Origin: Anthoceros angustus
Lineage: Eukaryota > Streptophyta > Anthocerotopsida > Anthocerotales > Anthocerotaceae
Assembly: GCA_010909165.1 (NCBI GenBank)
Contig: VJWM01000007.1
Coordinates: 732,644-796,643, forward strand
Length of the DNA: 64,000 nucleotides
Direction: 5' to 3'
The position numbers and the translations under genes were made by a program. The notes below the pieces were generated by a model. It was not told the origin of the DNA, did no database searches, and worked only from the letters and a program-made list of their open reading frames with translations. This document shows positions 46,970-59,092 of the stretch, in pieces (position 1 is the stretch's first letter; each line of letters begins with the position of its first letter).

Positions 46970-48560
46970 CGGTCCGTTCGGTTGGGCGCGGCTCTGGGCC
47001 AGGTCCCAGTCACCTCCCACCGCACACACCACAACACGTTGGGTCCGTCACGGGACCACGATCAATCTCTCGGGCTGTCGTGCACCTTTCGGTGACTCGG
47101 GACTCACGTTAGCAAGAAGACACACAAAGGTGCGAGCAGCAGCATCAACACCAAGAGAAGATGATTTATTGAGGACCCCTCTTATACTACGCCCGGTCGT
47201 CTTTATTACACCCCTATTACGGTGATGGCGGCTCGGTATACCTAATCGACGCCTACCATCCTATTCCCCCTATCTCCTTCGTCGGCGGTGGGGGGGAAGG
47301 TCCGGGTTCCGCCTTGGGATTGGTGGTCCAATCTCCGTGATTCGGCGCACCCAATCGGATGATCGCGGACCCCTCCTCTCTCCGGAATCACAGCCGGGTT
47401 GGGCTCACGGCGGCCGCCGTTACCACGTCATCCTCCTGGCCTCCCGTGGGTCCCCTCGGTGGGGCCGCTATCTGCTCCCCTAAGCGTAAGTCGAGGGGCT
47501 CCTCCTTCTTGCCAGTCGGACCTCGAGGTCGGTCTCGACTCAGTCTGAACTCCGGTCGGCTTATTTCTGAGTCCGGTCGGTGGGTCCGGCCTCGTCTCAG
47601 GTTCGGACCTCGGGGTCCGAACTTATTAAAGGACCCCTTGTCATGGACCTCGTCTTGCTGGGTCCTCATCCCTACCCAGGCCCTTGTCTTGGGTGGGTTG
47701 GCTCCTCCTCTGCGCCCCTTTGGGGCCCTCCCTTCTCACAGGCGGGTTGCGGTGAACTTACCACAGGGTCCGTTCGTTGGGCGCGGCTGCGGGCAGCACA
47801 GGTCCCAGTCACCCTCCCACCACACACACAACACGTTAGGTGTCACGGGACCACACATCAATCTCTCCGGGGTATTGCACCGGTGACTCGGGACTCACGT
47901 TAGCAGAAGACACACAAAGGTGCAGCAGCATCAACACCAAGAGAAAGATGATTTATTGAGGCATGACCCTCTTATACTACACAAGTCGGCGTCTTTATTA
48001 CACCCCTATTACGTGATGGCATCGGTGCCCTAATCGGCCGCCTACCATCCTATTCCCCCCTATCTCCTTTCGGCGGTGGTGGGAAGGTCCGGGTTCGCCT
48101 TGGGATTGGTGGTCAATCTCCGTCTGACGTTGCGGCGCACCCAATCGGATGATCGGCGGGACCCTCCTCTCCGGAATCACAGCCGGGTTGGGCTCGGCGG
48201 CGGTCGGCGGCCGCACGTCATCCTCCACTGGCCTCCCGTGGGTCCCCTCGGTGGGGCCACTATCTGCTCCCCTAAGCGTAAGTCGAAGGGGCTCCTCCCT
48301 TGCCGAGTCGGACCTCGAGGTCGGTCTCGACTCGGTCTGAACTCCGAGTCAGGCTTTCTGAGTCCCGGCGTGGGTCCGGCCTCGTCTCAGGGTTCGGACC
48401 TCGGGGTCGAACTTGTCCCCAAGCTCGGACCCCTTATCATGGACCTCGTCTTGCTAGGTCCTCATCCCTACCCAGAGCCCTTGTCTTGGGTGGGTTGGCT
48501 CCTTGCGCCCCTTTGGGGCCACACCTCCCTTCTCACGGCGGGTTGCGGTGAACTTACCAG
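46970..48560. repeat. Tandem duplication, two units of about 795 bp
   Basis: GTTGGGCGCGGCT at 46981 and 47776; GATGATTTATTGAGG at 47160 and 47947; GGCGGGTTGCGGTGAACTTACC at 47741 and 48537. The units contain the promoter-like LTR end, so the LTR promoter segment is present twice. Confidence 0.92.
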
Positions 48561-50169
48561 GGTCCGTTGCGTCTCGCTCCTCTTGAGGCTCTTCTCCCCA
48601 TTGCCGTCGTCTCCAAGGGGCCCTAGAGTCCCTGTCTCCCCATGCCCTTCTTCCCCTCCCAGGCCTTCGTCCGTCTATTCTGGTGAGAGGCCTCTCGGGA
48701 GCTCGGGCGTGGTAATAGGCAAAGTCGAATCCACTTGTTGGATTGCCTCTTCCACGTGTGCGGGCACCGTACTCCCTTAGCCATAGGTGCTCAGGCGTCT
48801 TTCTTGTTGGACCACCTCCCTTGGGTTTGATAGGCTGGCCGGCTTCACGCGAGGCTGCAGGCTCGGTCACCTCATGGCGTCATTTGTTGCTCCTGCTCCA
48901 ACTCCTTCCCGCTCATTGCCGACTTACCGGCCATGTTCCCCCCGCCTTCCTCAAGGACGGCGGCTTCTTATGCACTTCCGGTGCTCTCGCCTCTCATCCA
49001 TTACGGTTTAACTCCATCTCCCTCTCAGACGGTCGGGCAACTCTGCGGTGCAGGCTTCGCCAGGCCCTTCTCCATCTCGGCGGCGTCACTGCTCCTGTTC
49101 CATCGCCCGTCTCTCATCATGAGCTGGGCCGCTCTATTTCCCGTTCGCGTTCGCGACCATGTCTATGACTACCATTCCTCTCAATGGTAGTTTGGCTGCG
49201 ACTCAAAGTCTCCTTGCGGTCTTCCATCTCCGCATTTCTTGCTCCACCTCCAGGAGTCAGGAGATCCTCCATCTCCTTGTCGCGAACTTCACAGGCTGGT
49301 GGTCGCGCTTGCTCGCCACCTCCTGCTCCATCTTGAGGCGGTGGGCGCTCTATCTCCTCGAAGTCTTGGATTCTCGTTGAGAACCCCTTGCTTTGCTCAG
49401 CGTCTTGGGTTGTAACTCCAAGGTGTCCTTCTTGTCCTCCTCCTGCGCCTCCCTTCTACCTCCTGCATGCGCCACAGGGTCCCGATTTCCGGGTCTTGGC
49501 CTCAGTGTTTACTGCGGCTCGTGCTTGCTCTCTTCTTGCTCGCTGCCATTGGCGTGGCTGCCGCCTCCCTCCACCGGTTCGATCAGCGATAGTGATCGCG
49601 GTCGGCCGTGGCCGCCTCCTTGGCCACCTTCACAGGCCTCTCCGGCTTGGCTCTGGTCTGGTCGCGCCTCGCGGTCCAGCGCTCGCTTGCGCCCGGGCCT
49701 CTTAGCCTCTGCTGCGCTACCCTCTCACTGCTGCGAGGTCCTCGGCCAGCGCTTGGGCCTCCTTAGCACTGCTTGGTGCTCCTCCGGTGAAGGAATTTAG
49801 TCGGTCCTTGCGGATGGACGGACTTCCCTCTCGGCCTCCCGTTTCCCTTCCTCAATTGCCGAGCTTGGCCTTCCTTCTGCCTCACAGGCCCCTCCACTCT
49901 GGAGGAGTACCATGCGCCTCGGGTGGCTTCTACCTCACAGGTCTTCTCGGCCATCCATGAGACCCCAAAGCATCACAGTCCATGGCGGTGGCAGGACGTG
50001 TTTCTTCCACGGCCGCCCGAGGCTCCCACAAAGTCCGTAGTGGGAGGCGGCATTTCAGATCCGAGGACCTCCATCAGCCGGTCGGGAGTCGGTGGGTTCT
50101 CGGACCTAATCGGGACCCTTAGGTCTGAGTCTTTGACTCGGGCTTCACCCTCCTTGGCCCGCGAGCTCC

Positions 50170-51720
50170 TTCTCGCCCTTTTCAGGGCTCGGAGGAGGTG
50201 AGGTCAGGAGCAAGCCCTTTTGCCCCTTCACTGTCGGAGGCAGGACTCGGTGCAGGCTGGTGTCCTCCTGCTCCACAGGCGGCGTCCCTTTACCCTCCTT
50301 CCTCGCTTCTTGCCACTCAGGTAGGCGGGGGGTAAGTCTTGGTCACGAGGTCTGCGTTGGTAAACTGGTCTTGCGTCTCTTGGTTCCCTCACAGTCGGCG
50401 GGGCTCCTTGGTATGGTTGTGGTGGTGGGCTGCTGGGTTGGGCCGCCTCCTGCTTTCATTTGGGGCACCAGGAGGCGATTTCCTCCCATACTTCCACAGG
50501 TGGTGAGGGGTCCGTTCGGACGTATGGGTCAAATTCCCTCGATCGTCCTCCTCCGGGTCGTTTGGCCTTGAGTCGGCCTCCCACCTCGGGCGCCCTTGCC
50601 GCTCCACTTGGCGGGCCTCAGTCCTTTCGGGCGCCCGCTCAAGCTCTCCCTCCTTGAGGAGCTCGAAATGTCCCCATACATGGATCGGTATGGGGCGGAT
50701 GGCGAGGCTTCTCGGTCACGAGCTTGCGGGCCTCCTAAGCAGGCGAAGATAATCCTTCCCAGTCGCCCTCTTCCCCGCTGTAGCATGCGGGAATACCAGC
50801 AGTTATCACCAAGGTGATCCACCTTGGTGGCGAGTTCAATGGACAATGATCGGGCTACTTACTGTATCCGGGTCGGATATCAACGGCCGTTGGTGGTCCT
50901 CTGCGTCGAGCCTCGGCATCGCTTGTCGGCCCTATCTTCCCGCCTTGAGGGCTCGGAGGTGAGGGAGTCGGGAGCAAGCCCTTTTGCCCCTTCACAGGGA
51001 GGCAGGACCCGGCTCAGTGCAGGCTGCAGTGTCCTCCTGCTCCACAGGCGTCCCTTTACGCCCTCCTTCCTCGCTTCTTGCCACTCAGGTAGGCGGGGTA
51101 GAAGTCTTGGCACCGTCGAGGTCTTGCGTTAAAGTCTTGCGTCTCTTGGTTCCCTCACGGGTCCGTGAGCTCCATGGTGGTTGTGGTGGTGGTGGGCTAT
51201 TGGGTCGGGCGCCTCTGCTGCTTGTGCTCGGTTGGGGCACCGAGGAGGAGGCGATTTCCTCCCATACTTCCACAGGTGGTGAGGGGTCCGTTCAGGGCGT
51301 ATGGAGTCGAATTCCCTCGATCGTCCTCCTCCGGGTCCGTTTGGCCTTGTCGGCCTCCCACCTCGGGCGCCCTTGCACGCTCCACTTGGCGGGCCTCACC
51401 GGTCCTTTCGGGCGCCGCTCAAGCTCTCCCTCCTTGAGGAGCTCGAAATGTCCCCATACATGGATCGGGGGCGGCCAGCGAGGCTTCTCGGTCCACGAGC
51501 TTGCGGGCCTCACGCTAAGCAGGCGAAGATAATCCTTCCCCGTCCGCCCTCTTCCCATGGCGCATGCGAGAATACCAGCAGTTATCACCAAGGTGATCCA
51601 CCTTGGTGAGTTCAATGGACAATGATCCGGGCTACCGCCCTTACTCGTATCGGCGGGTCGGATATCAACCGGCCGTTGGTGGTCTCTGCGTCGAGCCTCG
51701 ATCGCCATGTTGCGGCCCTA
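50170..51720. repeat. Tandem duplication, two units of about 770 bp
   Basis: GGAGCAAGCCCTTTTGCCCC at about 50208 and 50971; GGCGATTTCCTCCCATACTTCC at about 50474 and 51251; TACCAGCAGTTATCACCAAGG at about 50795 and 51573. Confidence 0.9.
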
Positions 51721-52669
51721 TCTTCCCGCCTTGAGGGGCTCGGGCACACCCCTTCTTCCTCCTTTGGGCGGTTGTAGGCCCCTCGGGACCTCAAGGTCCA
51801 TCGCCTCGGGTCCTCCGGAGGTTCTTGGACCGCACCTCCTTGTTGACCGCCGCCACATCTTGGGCGAACTCCGGACGGTGGCTGTTGTCGCGTCGGACCG
51901 TCTGGACGCATCCGGTGCCACTCCTCCACTAATTCTCCGCTTCCTCGGCCGGGGCCCAAAGTCCGGATAGCGCGGGTCACAATGTTGCGCTCCACGAGGT
52001 TCCATGGCTCCCAAACTTCGCGAGCTTTTGGGTGCCATCGCCTTCGTCTCCCTTGTCGGCCCAGCTGGCGGAGTTCAGCAGCGATCGCCCTCCTCGCGCG
52101 TTCTTCTCCAACCCGGCGGTGAACTACGCTCGAAGGTCTTGGGCGCTCAAGAGATAGCGAGCCGGGTTGCGCGAGGCTGGTGTCTCGGTGAGATGACCTT
52201 CCCGCGCCGGGCCTTGGCCCGGGGCGGGAAGGCGCCTCTTCCACACTAGCGAGTGCATGGCTTATTCGACCTTACGCCTCCGCTTACTCGGCCTTCGCGC
52301 GCGCGTACTACGGCCTTCGCCGCGCGCGGTCAGGCGTGAATACTGCCTGCGGCCCTGGCTCAGTCTGGCGGTGCATGCACCTCCACTCGGGGCCATCACG
52401 TGGCGCCGCCTAGTCAGTCCTCACGGCTCAACTTCTAAGTTACTTTCCTGGCGTACTTATCTGGACTGGGTGGGTCGGACTTATCCGTTACCAGCGTGGT
52501 CGGCGCACCGCCATAGTAGGTCCAGTGCGTTGTCCACTCCAGTCGGAGTATACTCAGTCGGTCAGGAGTGCTATCGTCTTATTCCTCCTTTTCGTATTTT
52601 CCTCCTCGCTCCTCGAAAAAACAAACCCTAGTTATTTCTTAACCCAGGGGGTCCGTGATCCACGGCCTC

Positions 52670-53562
52670 CCTATCATCGTCATGAGGTCCCAACATTCTC
52701 CTTTCGCAAGTCGCAACAACTCGTTAGTGGCCTTGAGCACCTTGTTGTGAAGATGGGCTGAATCGTTGTTGCCATCTCAATTCTTCGTAATCCTCAAGCC
52801 ATACTCCATGCTCACACTTGCTTTGTAAGCATCTCGCTCAAGGCCAGCTCACGGTCTTGACATGAGCCACATTCTCCGTCCTCTCATTACGGTTGGCGGA
52901 TCAATCTCTCTTGTAGGGCATAATCGGCACGAAATCTACGCTCCCTCACCGCCAACATATCTCCGCCTCATGCGGCCTTTCTCCTTTGCCATTTCTTCCT
53001 CCAACTCCCCTATCCTCCTAGGGAGTTGTGCATTCTCCTCTTTGGACTTCTCGTTCCATTTCCAATCTATGGAAAAAATGTGTCCGTTCTTCCAGCTCTT
53101 CTTCCTTCAATTCCAGCCTCGTGATTTCTCAACTCCTTTTCCATGTCACTAATCTTCCACGGCTGTGGCTATGACCCTCATGTCGCCTACTTGCCTTTGT
53201 TTGCCCTCATTTCTTTGCGGTGCTCTCGTCTTGACCTTTCCTCCATTAGCAGCACTTGCTTGTCTTACGCCTTCTTTTCCCATGCGCACCATGTGAGCAA
53301 GTTGCTCCACCTTCTCCTCTCGAGCTGCCAATTGCTTGGTAAGAGCCTTGTTCTCCGAATATGATGGTTTGTTTCACTGTGTCGTCTCAAGACTCTTTTC
53401 CAAGTGCTCCACTTGAGCTTCCATCCTCATAACATCCTCCTGCCTCTGGGTTTCCACTCGCCTACCTGCAATTTCCCTTGCTTGGTAGGTCCTTGTCTTT
53501 TCCGCCTCCGTCTTCAAGAATTCAACTCTCCTCAAGGCGGCTCCTATGTCAACCTTGCTGAA
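52670..53562 (-). pseudogene. Gag-like coiled-coil ORF, copy B, downstream half (interrupted by a copia element)
   Basis: The minus strand from 53562 encodes, after the insertion, a continuous-looking KVDIGAALRRVEFLKTEAEK segment and further Lys/Glu/Arg-rich heptad sequence in shifting frames to about 52700. It continues the frame found at 59293 on the other side of the copia element (see 59293-61207) and resembles copy A at 35.2-36.6 kb. Confidence 0.5.
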
Positions 53563-53565
53563 ATT

Positions 53566-53771
53566 TGTGATATGGGCATCATACGGACATCATAGATTCA
53601 GAAGCATAAGGACCAGATGCTGAGGAGCGCGTGTGCGGAAGAGAATGTCATCGTGAATCAATCAAAAGGTACATAAAGAAGAAGTTTAACCGTTTTTCTA
53701 AAGTAATCCTAGTTAATTAATCAAATGATACTCTTAACTAGAGTTAGGTATGAACTAAACAATATTATCCA
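53566..53771 (-). mobile_element. 3' LTR of the copia element
   Basis: TGTGATATGG...TATTATCCA on the plus strand, about 206 bp, nearly identical to 59093-59289 over its last 130 bases. Just inside it on the minus strand is a purine stretch (CTGAGAGGG) suitable as a polypurine tract. Confidence 0.82.
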
Positions 53772-54359
53772 ATACGCCCTCTCAGACCTAACTCGAAAAC
53801 AAAACGTTTGGATACGTAATCCACGAGGTCCGGTAGAGGTGCGCGCCCGTCTTCAGTAAAGTGCTCACGGCTTGCATAAAAAAAAACGAGCATACATCGA
53901 TCACGCTCTGTTGAGCTCGATTGCGATCATATTGGCTATTTGGATCCTGCGCCTCGGGGCATTACGCATCACATAGTTGGAAGAAGCGGATGCAAAACAC
54001 AGTTGATGTGAAGATAAGGCGCTGATGAGGTTCCCAAAAAAGGTGAGGAAGGAAATGCGCGAAGGCGCGCTCCGGCTTAAGAATGGCGAGAGAGGAGGTA
54101 ACTCAAACTTCAAGCTAGTGCTATTGAAGGTAAGTGATCACCGATCCACCTAACCTTGCGAGAGTGTTGATTCATCCGGGATTAACGGTGTAGTGATTTG
54201 CGCTAGGGCTCCGAAGCGATCTGTCGTCACATAGGGCGAAAATGGAGGATGGCCCAATCTTTGCATCGTAGGGCTCAAAATCAAATGAATCAAGGAGGAT
54301 CCAGGAGGATCGACTAGCTTTAAGATAAGTGTTGGTGGAATCATTAAGCGAGGGAGCAT

Positions 54360-55850
54360 CTATGCGATCATGTGACATCTTAGGAGTCCCTTAGTAAGAA
54401 TGTCAATGTTGGTGAGGTGTGAACATATTGAGGTATGATTCCCATTTCCACTGACGGATAAAATGAAATTGAATCTCAATATGCTTTGATCGTCGGGATG
54501 GGGTTGGTCCGTGATAGGTGATTGGTTGTCTGCAATGGGGTTGCTCGAGTTGCTCGTGAATACCATCAAGAAAGTCCAAGTGATCTCACGGGCAGCAAGT
54601 GAAAAGCACCATACTCGCCTCGGTTGAGGAGAGACTCGATGGATAACTTTTTGATTGCCAGATTCTGAACCTTGCGGTAGGACACAATAAGCTATAGACT
54701 TAGAATCAATGTCCCACCGCCCGGTCGAAAACGAGGTAAGAATCTGCGCCATGTTGTGAATCTGCGGTACATGTGTTGGGTCCCTTTCAAATAACGAAGG
54801 ATCGTTTCACGACCCAATGCTTTTGTCGGTTCTCTTGAGGAAGCGTGAGACTATCAAAACTGGGAAATATTGGCGAGTCCATAAATATAAAGGCTCCCAA
54901 GCGCCTCTCTGTGGGTATAGTTGACATAGCTGCTCGTTCATTATCGATGGTTGGGGCTGTCCTCAATAGATAGCTTGTCACTAGTGGAAGCGGAGTAGAG
55001 GCGGGTTTACATCCAAGATTAAATTTAGTGAGAAGCGTATAAAATGTGATTGATGAATACATACAGTCTTGCCCATATCAAAAGCAAAGCGAATGCCAAG
55101 TGCAAACTTTAAAGGTCCGACATCGTCATGTCCCACTCAGGAGAGTTCTCGCTTGATGTAGGTCGGGATCCGTTGTCACTTGCGAAGATGAAATTATCAT
55201 CAACATACAAAGCAATGATGCATATCGATTGGTCTTCTTGAGGACATAGCGCAATCAAGACTAGAGGTACAAAACCCTTGCGTAGTTTCTTATCGACGTG
55301 AATTCCATAGGCGTCTTGTTGTTTTAATCCATACGATTTGAGTCTACATACCTTGGTGTGATCGACAATATAGCCCTCGGTGGTTCATAAAATCACCTCG
55401 GTAAGATCTCCATTTAAAATGCGGTCTTGGCGTCCATTTGATGGACAATCAACTTATGTTTGTGATAGCGAGTAATATCATAGGCGTTGGCTTTACAAGC
55501 GGGCTAAAGGTCTCTGTAATCCGGACCATGGACACGAGTGTAGCCCTCGCCACTAACTGGCCTTATAGCGACTCTTGAGCGTCTGGATGGAGCTTCAATT
55601 TGAAAACCCATTTGGATGTGATGGGTTTCGATCAGAAAGGTTACCAACTCCCATGTCTTGTTTGATATAAGGCGTATATTACGAATCAATAGCTTTACGC
55701 CATTACGCCTTTTGAGGACGGACAATGCCTCTTGATAGGTGAGTGGTGTTTGGGGATCTAGGGGTGGAAGATCTGCATAAGCAAAAGGAGAGACTCGCGA
55801 GGTTGTGCTACATGATCTGTGATTGATAGGTAAAAGTATCACCGGTGAAT
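54360..55850 (-). pseudogene. Copia reverse transcriptase and RNase H remnant
   Basis: On the minus strand 55842-55504 has PLTYQEALSVLKRRNG and NKTWELVTF, the usual start of copia RT, then GYTRVHGPDYRDL. About 55380-55160 has VCRLKSYGLKQQDAYG and the catalytic box LYVDDNFIF (YVDD codons at 55207-55196). About 55060-54787 has GCKPASTPL and HWVVKR. 54750-54370 has WDIDSKSIAYCVLPQGS, NPIADNQSPI and NIDILTKGLLR, the end of RNase H. Several frameshifts separate these pieces. Confidence 0.85.
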
Positions 55851-56136
55851 AAGGTGGATTAAGCCACTCTTCACGAGGCGATGTGACTGGCTGATCTTCT
55901 CAAAGGTGTCACTGGAGCCTCTAATTGGTAAGTCAAGTGGATCTGGTAAGTGCAGTTGGTCTAAATCGTCCACTAAAATATTGTGTGGTTGGTCTAATTC
56001 ATCCACTAAATTATGTCGCGCGCATCTAACAATGATCATTGTGGTGCTAGAATGGGGACACTCTTGGTGTGGTTTTGTAAGATCGGTAAGAATTCAACCA
56101 TATCGATGTAAATCGGTTGTATTATCAATGGGTGAT

Positions 56137-57720
56137 CTAATGGAAGGTGGCCATACAAGGAAGGTTGTGGAAGAGGCTCATGGCTAGTGGAGGGCGAGAT
56201 GTGCATTGAATAAAACTCTCATTGAAGCTAACACTACGGGCCAAGGTAAGTTGCTTAGTGTAAGGGTTGTAGAGCCTATAACCTTTGGAAGTGTCGAATA
56301 GCCGACAAAATGTGGTTGCCCGATTATCCATCTTTCCTCTCTTGTCGGTACATAAGCATATCTTGAGAAAATAAGATGGGGATTCGAGGTTTAGAAGTAT
56401 GCCATCTCTCAAGGTGTGTGATCAAATAAGGGCTTTCTTTGGCGATCTGTTATGAACATAGTTTACAGCAATAGCTTGACCCAGTATCCTCAGTCGGCAC
56501 TTGAGAGTGTAGCCGCATCTTTCAGCGTGCGGTTGTAGCGTTGCGAAAGAGTTTTGTGCGGTGGTATGGCCGATAAGTTGGTGGATGATTCCTTTCTCTG
56601 ACGGTGAAAAACATGGTAGGTACTCGGTGCATTGTCACAATCTCTTTAGTGTTTTTCCGGTTTGTGTTTGCCATGTGCACGTATTCTACAAACTTGTCAT
56701 ATGTTTGGTGTATACATGCAGAAATATAAGGTGCAAAAGTGACTCCATTCATCCGGAAAGGTTAAAAATAGATAGCTCCACCAAAGAGCTCGTGGACATG
56801 GGTCCACATATATCGAATGGACCATATCGAGAAGGCTGCTTTGTTGGTCATTATATGGCAGCCATCTTCCCTACTTGGCTTCTCACGAGAAAGGTGATCG
56901 GTAACTTTAAATGTTAAAGCATCTTTATATAGTTGGCTTACCAACCACACGTATGTAGGTGATCTTTGAGGGTGACACATGCGGCGAGCAAAGTCTTATC
57001 CACATCGGTCGGCGTCAATAACTAATGAGCGGGCTGCGAAGATCGCCTCAAACCTATAGGTCATGATATACCACTCCGTTGCAAGTAGGAGGGATGTATC
57101 ATATCTTGATGTAACCATGCGCTGGGTGTAAAACTACTTGTAGCTCATGGTGAATAAGCTTTCATTATAGATAGCAAGTTCTTAGTCATCTTTGGGTACA
57201 TGGAGTACGTTCAAGATGTATCTCTTTGTCTCCTAGGGTAGGACTTCTCCTAAGCACCTACACCACTCACGGCACTTGACTAGGCAGTGGCGGTGTAAGT
57301 GATGAACTTCTCGCGGTTGGCATATGTGGTTTGTTGCGCGAATCGAGAAACCACATGTCACTATCTGCTTTAAGGATAGGCTGCTGCCAAAATGGTTGGA
57401 GACTTAACACGTTGTGGGCTACTTGTTTGTCCACGAGTCACTGTGTGATTCTCCTCCAAGAGGAGCTTCTACTGGGTTCCCCAGTGCTTTTTCTACACTC
57501 ATGCTCAAAATGTCACGGTATTCGACACGTGACATGTACCTTTAACCTTTGTGCATCTGGAAAGGAGGGTGAAGTGTAGGGTCTCTGGATTGGAAAGGTG
57601 GCCTATAAGGACCTCGACCGCCCACGTCCACAGGTAAAAAGAACTTGCGAGTTGTGATGTTGAGTCGTCCACTTCCTCATCCTCCCCTTGACTCCTCCTC
57701 AAGCGGGGCTCCAACAATTG
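56137..57720 (-). pseudogene. Copia integrase and zinc-knuckle-to-integrase region remnant
   Basis: The clearest piece is 56412-56137 on the minus strand with DTSKGYRLYNPYTKQLTLARSVSFNE, matching the KGYRLYDPxTxKxxxSRDVxFxE end of copia integrase. Upstream frames to about 57.0 kb retain scattered integrase-like phrases in several frames. 57717-57505 is the expected gag/protease junction but shows no clear zinc knuckle. Confidence 0.65.
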
Positions 57721-57899
57721 TGCCCTTGTTGTTGCACCTGACCTTGCACAGTGATGGAAGTCTGCGTCTTGACAAAAGCCCTATAGCTGGGTGGAAGTAG
57801 CGTTAAAGAGCAACTCACTTGTGGTTGATCAGTTGGCCACAAGTGAGCTTGGCTCTCAAGGTGCGGAATTTATGCACATGATGCTCAATCTTGTCGTAT

Positions 57900-58345
57900 C
57901 TTTCATACGGAGGCGTATAGTAATCTAGTTGCATTAACTAAGGACATGGAGTCCTTAGCTGCGAATAGGTCCGTGAAAACCTTCCATACTTTGGTGATGT
58001 AGCTTGGCCTTGGGTATCTTTGAATCATATTCTTGTCGGTCACGGAAAGTATAATACTTCGCTTATCTGTTTGTTCCGGTGACTTATCAACATCGATCGG
58101 CTTGGCTACTTTTCCAAGGACCATATCCATTAGGTCATGCTCCTCCGACACGCCATCCGCATCTCGGGTAATCGTTCCATTAAACCGATCTCGGTCTTTG
58201 AAGTCAATTTTGTGGTATTGTTAATGATGGTACTAGTGCTACCACCTCCTCCATAGCCATGGTTTGTCTTGTGTGAGGAAAAGGGAGTGCAGGAAAGCGT
58301 GGGATATAATGTAAAGATCTGTTTGGAGGAGACCACATGCAAAAT
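57900..58345 (-). pseudogene. Copia gag remnant (UBN2-type)
   Basis: 58151-57903 on the minus strand reads HDLMDMVLGKVAKPID, then SIILSVTDKNMI and ITKVWKVFTDLFAAKDSMSLVNATRLLYA. The pattern matches the gag polypeptide of copia elements, in which short hydrophobic helices precede an xxxWxxLxxxYxxKxxxxxxxLxxxLYxxK segment. The start is probably in 58342-58250. Confidence 0.75.
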
Positions 58346-58349
58346 AAGG

Positions 58350-59092
58350 CTATGCTACAATTAGCCTCGCCCTAATGGCTAAGGGGTCGAGATGTTGGGA
58401 TCTTCCCAAACATGGTGGAGAGAGACTCTAAGACTTGTTCAATGGGTTCGAGCATGAGCAAGCGGTAGTAGGAGGAATGAGCAGGAGATGTCGGTGATTT
58501 GTTTGTATGAAGGCGGGTTGCAACTAGTTCTAAGTTAGCAAAGTCATGTGATCGTGTAAATTGCTTAGTCAAAACTCCAATTTGTTTGTGCAAAGAGATC
58601 GAGTTCTTTCTTATGATTATGTTTTGCTACATGTGTATTCTTGAAGTCTTAAGTGTGATCTGAGGTTCTTAATGGCCGAGTCTTTGGGTCTTTACTACTG
58701 AAAAAACGAACTATTGCATCGTGTAGTGCATGTATCTGCGATGATGACAGTGTATTCACGTCTTTGGTGATTCTGACAAAAGGAAAAGCAATGTTGGAAT
58801 CTGCGTCATTCCTCCCACCAAGGCATATTTGTAAGCAAGTCACTTGTGCTTTCTCTCAAAGCACTCCCATTTGCTGTGCACCAAAATTACTTGCGTGTTC
58901 TAATTTCGCGGTCTACGGAAGGCGTTTGTCATCCATCCCTATCAACATCGAGAAAGATGCCTAATTGCGCTCCGAGACATCGTAGAATGTTGAAAACAAG
59001 CCGTTCCGCTTCCTTGGGTCAATTAAAATTGCGGCCTTGATCCAATGGCGGGGCATTGTAATACGGCGACATGATTGAATGGCTATGTGATT
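58350..59092 (-). other. Copia 5' leader region, no domain recognised
   Basis: Between the 5' LTR and gag there are about 740 bases with short minus-strand frames (58593-58372 and 59179-58961). No known domain or clear tRNA-primer site (TGGTATCAGAGC) is visible. Confidence 0.4.

Larger units (their letters stand above)
46970..52662 (-). mobile_element. Second very long LTR-like unit, inverted copy of 38.5-45.5 kb
   Basis: Read on the minus strand the order is the same as in the plus unit. It has a start with TGGATCACGG and AAATAACTAGGGTTTG (52662-52600), CACGTGATGG-type sequence (52400), the segment with the CACCAAGGTG palindrome and AAGGATTATCTTCGCC (51.6 and 50.8 kb), the GATCACTATCG segment (49.59 kb), and the promoter-like end with AATAAATCATC and TAATAAAGAC (48.0 and 47.2 kb). 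Shared phrases with the plus unit support a common origin. It has its own, different tandem duplications. Borders at the low-coordinate end are uncertain. Confidence 0.42.

Noticed and set aside
38521-52662. The possibility that the inverted 6-7 kb units are a DNA transposon with long terminal inverted repeats
   Set aside because: The unit start follows a gypsy pol stop and a polypurine tract, and a same-orientation shorter copy with promoter-like signals exists at 63488. These point to LTRs instead. No transposase was seen in the spacer.
57505-57717. Zinc knuckle of copia gag
   Set aside because: Expected here by position, but no CX2CX4HX4C pattern could be read in any minus frame.
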